NCBI GenBank assembly: GCA_013911195.1 | Contig: JACETS010000048.1 | Location: 1-14,855 of the forward strand | DNA length: 14,855 nt | Reading direction: 5' to 3' | DNA from: Verrucomicrobiales bacterium | Lineage (GTDB): Bacteria > Verrucomicrobiota > Verrucomicrobiia > Verrucomicrobiales > DEV007 | Shown: positions 6,577 to 14,316 of the stretch, in pieces | Position numbering within the stretch: the first letter of the stretch is position 1 | Layout: each line of letters opens with the position of its first letter | Notes under the pieces: model-generated | Seen by the model: only the letters and a program-made list of their open reading frames with translations | What the model was told of the DNA's origin: nothing | Database searches by the model: none | Translations under genes and position numbers: made by a program

Positions 6577-7557
6577 CTAAAGAAGATCTGAAACAGCAAC
6601 ACGCTCTTCATTAAGCTCATCAACTGAAGCTTTAATTTTCTCTTTGGAAAAATCATTCAACTCCACATCCTGTACGATTTCCCACAGTGATCCATCGCTC
6701 CTGACGGGGAAAGAAGCAATAAGTCCCTCATCAATTCCATAACTTCCATCTGAACATACACACACGCTGTGCCAGTCGCCCTGTGGCGTCATTTCTGTTA
6801 AGTGTTTAACATTGTCAACTACGGCATTAGCGGCAGAAGCAGCTGAAGAGGAGCCTCTGGCTTCGATTATAGCAGCTCCCCTTTTTTGAACCACTGGTAT
6901 AAAAGTGTCCTTAAGCCATTCTTCATCACTAATAACTTTGTCGGCTACGGTTCCATCTATTTTTGCATTATAAAAGTCTGGATATTGAGTCGCTGAGTGG
7001 TTTCCCCATATTGTCATATTGGATACGGAACTAACATGAACTCCTGCCTTTTGGGCAAGTTGAGTCTTGGCTCTGTTCTCATCAAGTCTAGTCATGGCGT
7101 GCCAACGATTATTTGGAATATCAGGCGCATTATTCATTGCTATTAAACAATTTGTATTACATGGATTGCCGACTACTAAGACTCTCACATCGGAGGCTGC
7201 GTTATTGTTGATTGCCTGACCCTGACCTGTGAAAATCTTTCCATTAATTCCCAGGAGGTCCCCTCTCTCCATGCCTGCTTTTCTTGGGACGCTTCCTACA
7301 AGTAGTGCCCAATTAGTATTGGAGAAACCTTTATCCAAATCACTTGTTGCATTAATGTTGTTAAGTAATGGGAAAGCGCAATCATCTAACTCCATGCAGA
7401 CTCCTTCCAAAGCGCCCATTGCAGGTTCTATCTCAATTAGATTCAAATTGACAGGTTGTTCAGGGCCGAACATTGCACCGGATGCAATTCTAAATAATAA
7501 TGAGTAACCGATTTGGCCGGCTGCTCCCGTGACTGAAACTGTTATAGGGGTGTCCAT
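6577..7557 (-). CDS. mdh: NAD-dependent malate dehydrogenase
   Basis: This 326-residue protein interconverts malate and oxaloacetate in the TCA cycle. The Rossmann loop is VTGAAGQIGYSLL (9-21), and an acidic residue after the second strand (IEIEP, 41-45) points to NAD rather than NADP. The mobile loop VPRKAGMERGDLL (90-102) carries the substrate arginines R92 and R98. GNPCNTN (130-136) follows, then MTRLDENRAKTQLA (155-168) with D159 and R162, and IWGNHSATQYPDF (183-195) with catalytic H187. Length and motifs match the cytosolic-like group of malate dehydrogenases (about 325-330 residues) found in many bacteria, not the shorter lactate-dehydrogenase-like group. The gene lies 86 bp downstream of the helicase gene on the same strand, and no Shine-Dalgarno sequence precedes the ATG. 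Confidence 0.95.
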   Translation of the reverse strand: MDTPITVSVTGAAGQIGYSLLFRIASGAMFGPEQPVNLNLIEIEPAMGALEGVCMELDDCAFPLLNNINATSDLDKGFSNTNWALLVGSVPRKAGMERGDLLGINGKIFTGQGQAINNNAASDVRVLVVGNPCNTNCLIAMNNAPDIPNNRWHAMTRLDENRAKTQLAQKAGVHVSSVSNMTIWGNHSATQYPDFYNAKIDGTVADKVISDEEWLKDTFIPVVQKRGAAIIEARGSSSAASAANAVVDNVKHLTEMTPQGDWHSVCVCSDGSYGIDEGLIASFPVRSDGSLWEIVQDVELNDFSKEKIKASVDELNEERVAVSDLL

Positions 7558-7603
7558 TTTTTCGAAAATCTTTATTAATTATTTGGTTTAATAGTAAATT
7601 TTT

Positions 7604-7622
7604 AAATTACTTCGGTAAATTT
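7604..7622. other. Small hairpin between helicase gene and mdh
   Basis: AAATTAC and GTAAATTT can pair as seven base pairs with one bulged A around a four-base loop. On the plus strand the loop is TTCG closed by C-G, the very stable UUCG tetraloop form. The minus-strand transcript of the helicase/mdh genes instead carries CGAA. It lies 22 bp past the helicase stop on that strand. There is no clean T-run, so it is a weak terminator or processing-site candidate only. Confidence 0.25.
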
Positions 7623-7643
7623 TAAAAGGTCATTGTCTGTTAT

Positions 7644-9680
7644 TTACCATGAGCTTCCTATTGCTCCTACTTCCCATTCCTCAACTAATTCAGCATCAAA
7701 GTCTTCAAGAAATCTGGATGGTCTTTGCATAACGTCTCCAGTTCGTGAACTTGGCCACATATATGGGTGGATAAGGTAAAGTTCATCCCTTGCTCGGGTA
7801 ATGGCTACATAAAATAAGCGTCTTTCCTCTTCAAGGCCAGACTCTTCCTCATCATCTTCTTCGATGACTCGCGAGTTAGGAAACATTCCGTCTGTTAGCC
7901 AGATGACAAAGACGGCCCTCCACTCCAATCCTTTGGCTTGATGTACAGAGGATAACGTTACGGCTTCTGACTTATCTTCGCGCTCATTGTTTCTCGTCGG
8001 CTCTCCTTCAACACCAGACAAAAGCGCTAGTTGACTGAGGAATTCAGCGGTATCCTCAAACTGTTCACTGTAACGCTTTAGCTGTTCAAGATCTTGTATT
8101 CTGTTGTCATAGTTGGTGAATTTGCTCCTCATGTAGTCATCATAAACACCTCCTAACACTGATGATATCATTTCCCTTGGAGAAGCCAGTTCACCATCAG
8201 GGGCCATTTCATCCATAGTGTAACCAAATTGAATCCAAGTATTCCTAGATTTCGAGGGGACTTTGAATTCCTCCAAGTGGTCAGAGAATGAGTCAGGGGG
8301 ATTGTCACTTTTAACGATCGGTGATTTTAACCATTCGCTCCATAGCTTTGACGCGCTTACGACCCCTATCCCAGGAAGCATTCTGGCAATTCGCTTGAAA
8401 GCTACTTCATCTTTTAGGTTAACGGCAAGCTTCATGAAGGCCGCGACGTCTTTGATGTGGGCCTGTTCAAAGAATCTCAATCCACTTGTAATATTAAATG
8501 GAATGCCTCTGTTGGTTAATTCCATCTGTAATTCCATGGCCTGATAATGAGCCCTATATAAAACGGCAATTTCTTCTAACTCAATTCCTTCGTCTCTAAG
8601 TTCTAGAATTCTTTGTGCGACAAACGAGGCCTGGGTATTGGGATCATTGACGGGAACTAATGCGGGTAATTGTCCTCTTTTAGGTCTATTTGCTTTGAGG
8701 TTTTTCTTGAACTGTTTTTTATTAACTGAAATGGCCTGATTGGCAAGTTCCAGGACTTCTGGTACTGATCGGTAATTGGTTTCAATCTTGAAAGTTTTTG
8801 CTTTTGGGTAGGTTTCTTCAAATTGAAGAATGTGTTCAAAGTCTGCTCCTCTCCATGAATAGACTGATTGAGCGTCATCACCTACGACCATTAAATTTTG
8901 GTGCTTTCCAGAAAGAAGTCCAATTAATCGTGATTGGACTTCATTTGTGTCTTGATACTCATCAACAAGTACAAACTGAAATTGATTCTGATAAAGCTCT
9001 AGTAAATCTTTGTTTTCCTCTAATATTTTAACGGCGAGAATGAGCAGATCATCGAAGTCAGCTGAATTGGTTTCGATTTTTCTCTTTTGGTATTCTTTGC
9101 GCACCTTATTTATTGGTGTCTTTAGATCTAAAAAGTAAGGGTACCGGTATTCCAGAATATCTTGCATGGACTCTCCAGTATTTTCGGAAAGACTGAACAT
9201 CGTTGCCAGTAATTCAGGTTTAGGAAAGCGAACTTCTTTGGTGTTGACTCCCGATGAGGCGACGCAAGCAGACATTAAATCCTTTTGATCCTCGCGATCC
9301 ATTATTGAGAATGATCTTGTCAGGCCAACCTTCTCAGAATGTCTTCTTAGGATTCGATTTCCAACTGAATGAAAAGTCCCTCCCCATATTGAAGTCGTGT
9401 CAAAAGGAACAAGATCTTCGACACGGTCTAACATTTCTCGAGCAGCTTTGTTTGTGAAAGTTAATAGAAGAATATTTTCTGCAGATATTCCATTATCTAA
9501 CAAATAGGCCACCCTGTATGTTAAGGTCCGAGTTTTGCCACTACCCGCACCTGCGATCACCAATGATGGGCCCATTAGAGCAGTCACCGCGGCATACTGC
9601 TGCTCATTCAGCTCAGATTTGTAATCGATGTTACTACTGCCTTGAGGAGTGGATGATTCTAAATTGTATCTTCTAGCCAT
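7644..9680 (-). CDS. UvrD/Rep/PcrA-type superfamily I ATP-dependent 3'-5' DNA helicase
   Basis: This 678-residue protein shows the complete set of superfamily 1A helicase motifs: Q-box NEQQ (25-28), Walker A AGAGSGKT (43-50), Ia LTFTNKAAREM (73-83), II VDEYQD (239-244), III VVGDDAQSVYSWRGA (265-279), IV IETNYRS (299-305), V LSSVHQAKGLEW (576-587) and VI EERRLFYVAITRAR (618-631). Enzymes of this group unwind DNA in nucleotide excision and mismatch repair or clear stalled replication forks. The protein is close in length to Rep (673) and shorter than UvrD or PcrA (about 720). It ends soon after motif VI without an obvious Tudor-like tail. I therefore leave the symbol blank. The gene starts 21 bp after the symporter stop and probably shares its transcript, with mdh 86 bp further on. 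Confidence 0.93.
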   Translation of the reverse strand: MARRYNLESSTPQGSSNIDYKSELNEQQYAAVTALMGPSLVIAGAGSGKTRTLTYRVAYLLDNGISAENILLLTFTNKAAREMLDRVEDLVPFDTTSIWGGTFHSVGNRILRRHSEKVGLTRSFSIMDREDQKDLMSACVASSGVNTKEVRFPKPELLATMFSLSENTGESMQDILEYRYPYFLDLKTPINKVRKEYQKRKIETNSADFDDLLILAVKILEENKDLLELYQNQFQFVLVDEYQDTNEVQSRLIGLLSGKHQNLMVVGDDAQSVYSWRGADFEHILQFEETYPKAKTFKIETNYRSVPEVLELANQAISVNKKQFKKNLKANRPKRGQLPALVPVNDPNTQASFVAQRILELRDEGIELEEIAVLYRAHYQAMELQMELTNRGIPFNITSGLRFFEQAHIKDVAAFMKLAVNLKDEVAFKRIARMLPGIGVVSASKLWSEWLKSPIVKSDNPPDSFSDHLEEFKVPSKSRNTWIQFGYTMDEMAPDGELASPREMISSVLGGVYDDYMRSKFTNYDNRIQDLEQLKRYSEQFEDTAEFLSQLALLSGVEGEPTRNNEREDKSEAVTLSSVHQAKGLEWRAVFVIWLTDGMFPNSRVIEEDDEEESGLEEERRLFYVAITRARDELYLIHPYMWPSSRTGDVMQRPSRFLEDFDAELVEEWEVGAIGSSW

Positions 9681-9701
9681 TTAAGGATTTTTAAGAAGGA
9701 A

Positions 9702-11408
9702 CTATTTTGAACTATCAACAGTGCGGACATGATCTAAATAAGATGAAAGCTCTTTCTTTACGACTTTAAGAAGAAAATATACTCCGATCAGGTTTGGAAC
9801 GACCATACAAAAGAAAAGTGCATCTGCTAGCCTGATAACGTTACCGAGAGAAGCCGCGGCTCCAAGGATAATAAAAAGGCAATAAATAAATTTGAATGAA
9901 ATAATAACATCATTCCTCTTTCCAAAAAGATATATGACTGCCTGTTCAGCATAATACGACCAAGATATTAATGTTGAAAAAGCAAAAAGGATAACCGCAA
10001 TGGATAATAGATAAGGGAACCAGCTGATAACGGTGGCAAAGGCTTCTGAAGTTAACCAAATTCCATCGCCATCTCTCATTTTGATGTCATCTGACTTTAC
10101 CCAACCGGTAACGTCTTCTTTAAAAACCTTTACCTCTAGCCATTTTCTTCCTTGCTCAGACTCGTTGCCTGTAAGATTAAATTTTGTTCCTGATTCAACT
10201 GTAGTTACAATGCTTTGTGATGCCGGTGCAGTTACAAGATCTAGTTGATTTATTGCATCAGCTTTAACATTCCACATCCCAGATGAGATGATGACTAGGG
10301 CTGTCATCGTACAAACAATGACGGTATCAATGAATGGTTCGAGTAAAGCAACAAGACCCTCACTGGCAGGACGATCAGTTTTAACAGCTGAGTGAGCTAT
10401 TGGAGCAGAACCAACACCGGCTTCATTTGAAAATACCCCCCTTTTAATTCCTTGTATAATTGCTCCAATTACTCCTCCTACAGCAGCCGAACCTGAGAAC
10501 GCTTCTGTGAATATCAACCCAATAGAGGATGGAATTTCTCCAGCATTAACAATAAGTACAGTCACTGCAGCTAGCATGTAACCAGCGCACATGAAAGGTA
10601 CTAAAAACGAAGTCACCCTAGCTATCCATACGATACCTCCAATGATTACGACTCCTACGACCAGAGCGACAATAAGACCAAATTGCCAACCTTGCTCAAG
10701 AATACCGAACGTATCTGAAAATTGTTGATGAGCCTGGTTGGCTTGAAACATGTTTCCGGCCCCTATCGCTCCAGCAACACAAAATATAGCAAAGAGAATT
10801 GCAAGAAATTTACCAAGTTTAGCCATCCCCATTTCCTTTAACCCGTCCTGTAGATAGTACATTGCTCCACCCCTTGTTTTGCCATCTGGATCAACCTTTC
10901 GATACTTAACACCCAATGTGCATTCTGTGAATTTTGTAGTCATACCGCACAAGCCTACGAGGATCATCCAGAAAGTGGCGCCCGGTCCGCCAATAGCTAT
11001 TGCCACAGCAACACCAGCAATATTACCAAGACCAACGGTAGCTGAAAGTGCTGCTGAAAGTGCCTGGAAATGGGTAATCTGACCCGGGGCATCCTTAGTC
11101 GTATATTTTCCAGTGATTGTCCGGGCGGCAATTCCCAATGCTCTAAAATTAATGAAACGAAAATAAATTGTTAGAAATAGAGCAGTTGTACCAAGAACAA
11201 TTAAAACAAGAGGTATCGCTTTTCCTCCACCGATAGGCATACTCCAGAAAACTACTGATTCTGCGACATTAGCAGCAGGCTCAAGAACTTGATCTATTTT
11301 TTGGTCTATGGACATTGAAGATTCTGCATTAACTGGCATGCAAAATGTAAGTAGAAAAAGATTCAATAATATAAATAGATAGGATCTGGAAATAAAACTG
11401 GATTTCAT
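9702..11408 (-). CDS. Sodium:alanine/glycine symporter (AGCS family) with an inserted SH3-like domain
   Basis: This 568-residue inner-membrane transporter takes up small amino acids such as alanine or glycine with sodium. Family signatures are ALSATVGLGNIAGVA (119-133), GGAMYYLQDGL (180-190), GIKRGVFSNEAGVGSAPIAH (320-339), GLVALLEPFIDT (351-362) and FAFSTLISWSYYAEQA (475-490). The N-terminus (1-28) looks like a signal peptide, with a probable cut after VNA. Usual family members have only a short loop after the helix ending at W379. Here about 65 residues (385-448) intervene, and VESGTKFNL..W.EVKV..TGWVKSDDI resembles a bacterial SH3 (SH3b) domain, presumably on the outer face of the membrane. 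The gene is first of a minus-strand run with the helicase and mdh, and is divergent from sdhC across 154 bp. The family is certain; the amino acid carried is inferred. Confidence 0.92.
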   Translation of the reverse strand: MKSSFISRSYLFILLNLFLLTFCMPVNAESSMSIDQKIDQVLEPAANVAESVVFWSMPIGGGKAIPLVLIVLGTTALFLTIYFRFINFRALGIAARTITGKYTTKDAPGQITHFQALSAALSATVGLGNIAGVAVAIAIGGPGATFWMILVGLCGMTTKFTECTLGVKYRKVDPDGKTRGGAMYYLQDGLKEMGMAKLGKFLAILFAIFCVAGAIGAGNMFQANQAHQQFSDTFGILEQGWQFGLIVALVVGVVIIGGIVWIARVTSFLVPFMCAGYMLAAVTVLIVNAGEIPSSIGLIFTEAFSGSAAVGGVIGAIIQGIKRGVFSNEAGVGSAPIAHSAVKTDRPASEGLVALLEPFIDTVIVCTMTALVIISSGMWNVKADAINQLDLVTAPASQSIVTTVESGTKFNLTGNESEQGRKWLEVKVFKEDVTGWVKSDDIKMRDGDGIWLTSEAFATVISWFPYLLSIAVILFAFSTLISWSYYAEQAVIYLFGKRNDVIISFKFIYCLFIILGAAASLGNVIRLADALFFCMVVPNLIGVYFLLKVVKKELSSYLDHVRTVDSSK

Positions 11409-11444
11409 TTTTATACGTATTTTACTGAGTAAGATTGATGTATT

Positions 11445-11458
11445 GACATATTTATGTC
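11445..11458. promoter_or_regulatory. Palindrome in the divergent region upstream of sdhC, possible operator
   Basis: GACATA and TATGTC are perfect 6-bp arms separated by TT. The palindrome sits in the 154-bp gap between the divergent symporter and sdhC genes. It overlaps TTGACA (11443-11448), a perfect -35 hexamer toward sdhC, but no good -10 follows at 16-18 bp. A regulator bound here could act on either gene. The AT-rich centre makes a chance palindrome possible. Confidence 0.3.
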
Positions 11459-11494
11459 GAGATTATCTTAACAAGCCTAAAATATTTAAAATTC

Positions 11495-11566
11495 ATGCCG
11501 GAGAACAGTGTACTTTTCTTGCAAAATGTCCCTGTAAGGATTATTGAAACACTGCATACCAAATGA
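11495..11566 (+). CDS. Possible 23-residue leader ORF overlapping the sdhC start
   Basis: An ATG at 11495 opens 23 codons (MPENSVLFLQ... ending LHTK), and its TGA overlaps the sdhC ATG as ATGA at 11563-11566. Such overlaps often couple translation of a downstream gene. No Shine-Dalgarno sequence precedes it, which is normal for this window. The peptide has no recognisable motif, no run of one amino acid and no signal sequence. It could be a real small leader or simply a chance open frame, which is common at this length. Confidence 0.2.
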   Translation: MPENSVLFLQNVPVRIIETLHTK

Positions 11567-12255
11567 ATATTACCGCTAATTCATTTATAAAATTCTACAA
11601 GTCTTCTATAGGAAAGAAGGTTGTAGTTGCTGTTACTGGATTGGCGTTGATTGGTTTTCTTCTGGGTCACATGATCGGCAACCTGAAAATTTATGCAGGC
11701 GCCGATAAGATAAACTCCTACGCAGCATGGCTCCACTCAATGCCTATTGTTCTATGGGGGGCAAGAATCGGATTATTGGCCTGTTTTTTTGGGCACATAA
11801 TTACAACAATAATGTTGGTTATTCAAAACCGACGTTCCAAAGGTAGTCAGTATGTTTATAAGCACACCAATAAAGCCTCTTCTGCATCCAGAACAATGAT
11901 CTGGAGTGGTATTATCATTATCTGTTTTGTAATTTATCACATACTTCATTACACGGTTCGCTTTGCCAATGATTATGATTCATCAGCTTACATTGATCCT
12001 AATGGGAACCACGATGTCTACAAAATGCTCATCGATGGTTTCAGTTGGTGGCCTGCTAGTTTGTTTTATATTTTCTCGATGGCCCTTCTTTGTTGGCATC
12101 TCAGTCATGGGTTTGCAAGTGTATTTCAAACGCTTGGTCTTAGAACCGATAAAACCTGGACAATAATTAAAGCTACAGGATACGCCTATTCGTTAGTTAT
12201 ATTCGTAGGAAACTGTTCAATACCTGTTAGTGTTTTAGCGGGGTGGCTTTCTTAA
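11563..12255 (+). CDS. sdhC: Succinate dehydrogenase cytochrome b subunit (b558 family)
   Basis: This 230-residue membrane anchor belongs to the single-subunit, five-helix cytochrome b type that carries two b haems and needs no separate SdhD. The hydrophobic segments are roughly 18-40, 62-88, 110-131, 162-190 and 203-228. Candidate haem-ligand histidines within or next to helices are H36 (GHMIGN), H78 (FFGHIITT), H126 and H129 (YHILHYT), and H179 and H182 (CWHLSHGF). The protein docks SdhA and SdhB to the inner membrane and passes electrons to quinone, normally menaquinone in this subtype. It is the first gene of sdhCAB, and the sdhA ATG follows 9 bp after its stop. The fumarate reductase direction cannot be excluded from sequence alone. 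Confidence 0.94.
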   Translation: MNITANSFIKFYKSSIGKKVVVAVTGLALIGFLLGHMIGNLKIYAGADKINSYAAWLHSMPIVLWGARIGLLACFFGHIITTIMLVIQNRRSKGSQYVYKHTNKASSASRTMIWSGIIIICFVIYHILHYTVRFANDYDSSAYIDPNGNHDVYKMLIDGFSWWPASLFYIFSMALLCWHLSHGFASVFQTLGLRTDKTWTIIKATGYAYSLVIFVGNCSIPVSVLAGWLS

Positions 12256-12264
12256 AAAAGATAA

Positions 12265-14310
12265 ATGAACCAAAAAGAATCAGAATCAAAAACTACAAGT
12301 TCATCTGTCACGGGAGTTGCGGTTAAAGAATTGAAAAAAACGAGGTCCAGGAACAAGGCAACTACTCCTGACGCCAATATTCCTTCTGGTCCAATTGATT
12401 CAAAGTGGACTAAGCATAAAATGGATTCTGCTCTTATTAATCCAGCCAACAGAAGAAAGTTCACTGCAATTGTTGTTGGTTCAGGTTTGGCCGGTGGTGC
12501 GGCAGCCGCAACACTTTCTGAATTAGGATATAATGTTAAATGTTTTTGTTACCAAGATAGTCCAAGAAGAGCACATTCGATTGCCGCCCAAGGGGGGATA
12601 AATGCTGCCAAGAATTACCAAAATGATGGTGATAGTATTTATCGATTATTTTACGATACAATCAAAGGTGGTGACTTTCGGTCACGTGAAGCCAATGTGT
12701 ATAGGTTAGCTGAGGTCAGTGCAAATATTATTGATCAATGTGTTGCACAAGGCGTTCCTTTTGCCAGAGAATATGGAGGTTTGCTAGACAATAGATCTTT
12801 TGGAGGAGCGCAGGTAAAGAGAACATTTTATGCACGGGGTCAAACTGGACAGCAGCTCCTTTTGGGCGCATACCAAGCATTACAAAAAGAGATCAACAAT
12901 GGTGGAGTGGAGATGCATTCCAGAACAGAAATGTTGGATGTCGTCTTAGTAAATGGTCACGCCAAGGGAATTATTACTAGGCACATGGTTACAGGCAAAA
13001 TAGAATCACATGCCGCAGATTGCGTTATATTAGCAACAGGTGGTTATGGTAATGTTTTCTTTTTATCAACCAATGCGATGGGATGTAATGTGATGGCGGC
13101 ATACAGAGCCCACAAAAAAGGCGCCTACTTTTCCAATCCTTGTTACACTCAAATTCATCCTACATGCATTCCAGTTAGTGGCGAATATCAGTCAAAATTG
13201 ACACTGATGTCTGAATCATTACGAAATGATGGCAGAATATGGGTGCCAAAAAAATCCAGTGATACAGGTAAACCTGCATCTGAAATTCCTGAAAAAGACA
13301 GAGATTATTACTTAGAGCGAAAATATCCATCATTTGGAAACCTTGCTCCTCGTGACATAGCGTCAAGATCTGCCAAAGAGGCATGTGATGCCGGCTTAGG
13401 AATTGGAAATAGTGGTCTCGGTGTTTATTTAGATTTTGCGGATTCCATTAACCGTTTTGGAAAAGATACAATTTCTTCAAGGTATGGAAATCTCTTCCAA
13501 ATGTATGAAAAGATTACTGGTGAGGATCCTTATTCACAGCCCATGAGAATTTATCCTGCCGTTCATTATACCATGGGAGGTTTATGGGTTGATTATAATT
13601 TAATGAGTAATGTTCCTGGATTACATGTTCTGGGTGAGGCTAATTTTTCAGATCATGGTGCAAATCGTCTTGGAGCATCTGCGTTGATGCAAGGTTTAGC
13701 TGATGGATATTTTGTGATTCCGGCAACTCTTCCGAATTATCTTGTGAATGAATCGCCTGGTTCGGTATCAACTGACATGCCAGAATTCAGGGAAGCAGAA
13801 GAGAATGTGCGAACAAGAATATCAAAGCTTATTTCTATTAATGGTAAGAGGAGCGTGGATTCATTTCACAGGGAGCTTGGTCTTCTTGTTTGGGATAAAT
13901 GCGGAATGGCTCGAAACGAAAAGGGTCTCATTGAGGCATTGGTAAAAATTCCTCAAATTCGAGAAGAATTCTGGGAAAATGTTTGCGTCCCTGGGGATTC
14001 TACCAACATAAATCAAGAACTCGAAAAAGCTGGAAGAGTGGCGGACTTCATGGATTTTGCCGAATTATTGTGCCATGATGCATTGCACAGAAATGAAAGT
14101 TGCGGTGGTCACTTTAGAGAAGAATATCAATTCACCAAGGATGATCCTGAAGTCTCATCTGGTTACACGAATGAAGGTGAGGCAAAACGAAGAGATGATG
14201 AGTTTGCGTACGTCGCCGCTTGGGAGAGAAATGAAAAAGGCAATCTTAATCTTAAAAAGGAACAATTGAAGTTTGAGAACGTTAAACTTGCAACAAGAAG
14301 TTACAAATAG
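12265..14310 (+). CDS. sdhA: Succinate dehydrogenase flavoprotein subunit
   Basis: This 681-residue catalytic subunit oxidises succinate to fumarate through covalently bound FAD. It has the FAD dinucleotide loop VVGSGLAGG (70-78), the flavin-attachment histidine H104 in RRAHSIAAQGGINAA, the substrate-site QIHPT (296-300), R363 in LAPRDIASR, H434 in PAVHYTMGG, and EANFSDHGANRLGASAL (458-474) with R468. The sequence matches the Bacteroidota/Verrucomicrobiota-type subfamily that pairs with five-helix SdhC. About 37 N-terminal residues rich in Lys, Ser and Thr precede the normal family start (near IPSGPIDSKW). The ATG at 12265 lies 9 bp after sdhC, so the extension may be real, although a TTG at codon 23 is an alternative start. 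The C-terminus KLATRSYK is typical and complete. sdhB follows after 6 bp. Confidence 0.96.
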   Translation: MNQKESESKTTSSSVTGVAVKELKKTRSRNKATTPDANIPSGPIDSKWTKHKMDSALINPANRRKFTAIVVGSGLAGGAAAATLSELGYNVKCFCYQDSPRRAHSIAAQGGINAAKNYQNDGDSIYRLFYDTIKGGDFRSREANVYRLAEVSANIIDQCVAQGVPFAREYGGLLDNRSFGGAQVKRTFYARGQTGQQLLLGAYQALQKEINNGGVEMHSRTEMLDVVLVNGHAKGIITRHMVTGKIESHAADCVILATGGYGNVFFLSTNAMGCNVMAAYRAHKKGAYFSNPCYTQIHPTCIPVSGEYQSKLTLMSESLRNDGRIWVPKKSSDTGKPASEIPEKDRDYYLERKYPSFGNLAPRDIASRSAKEACDAGLGIGNSGLGVYLDFADSINRFGKDTISSRYGNLFQMYEKITGEDPYSQPMRIYPAVHYTMGGLWVDYNLMSNVPGLHVLGEANFSDHGANRLGASALMQGLADGYFVIPATLPNYLVNESPGSVSTDMPEFREAEENVRTRISKLISINGKRSVDSFHRELGLLVWDKCGMARNEKGLIEALVKIPQIREEFWENVCVPGDSTNINQELEKAGRVADFMDFAELLCHDALHRNESCGGHFREEYQFTKDDPEVSSGYTNEGEAKRRDDEFAYVAAWERNEKGNLNLKKEQLKFENVKLATRSYK

Positions 14311-14316
14311 CATCAA

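Noticed and set aside
8263..8544. 93-codon plus-strand frame, with similar frames at 8798-9031 and 9254-9457
   Set aside because: All are antisense within the helicase gene, which is intact with all motifs. They show no independent features.
11443..11471. Complete sigma-70 promoter for sdhC starting from TTGACA
   Set aside because: The -35 hexamer is perfect, but the bases 16-18 bp downstream (TCTTAA region) are a poor -10, so only the palindrome is listed.
12252..12464. 70-codon minus-strand frame at the sdhC/sdhA junction
   Set aside because: It overlaps the N-terminal coding part of sdhA and has no family match. It is explained by the Lys/Ser-rich codons of the extension on the other strand.
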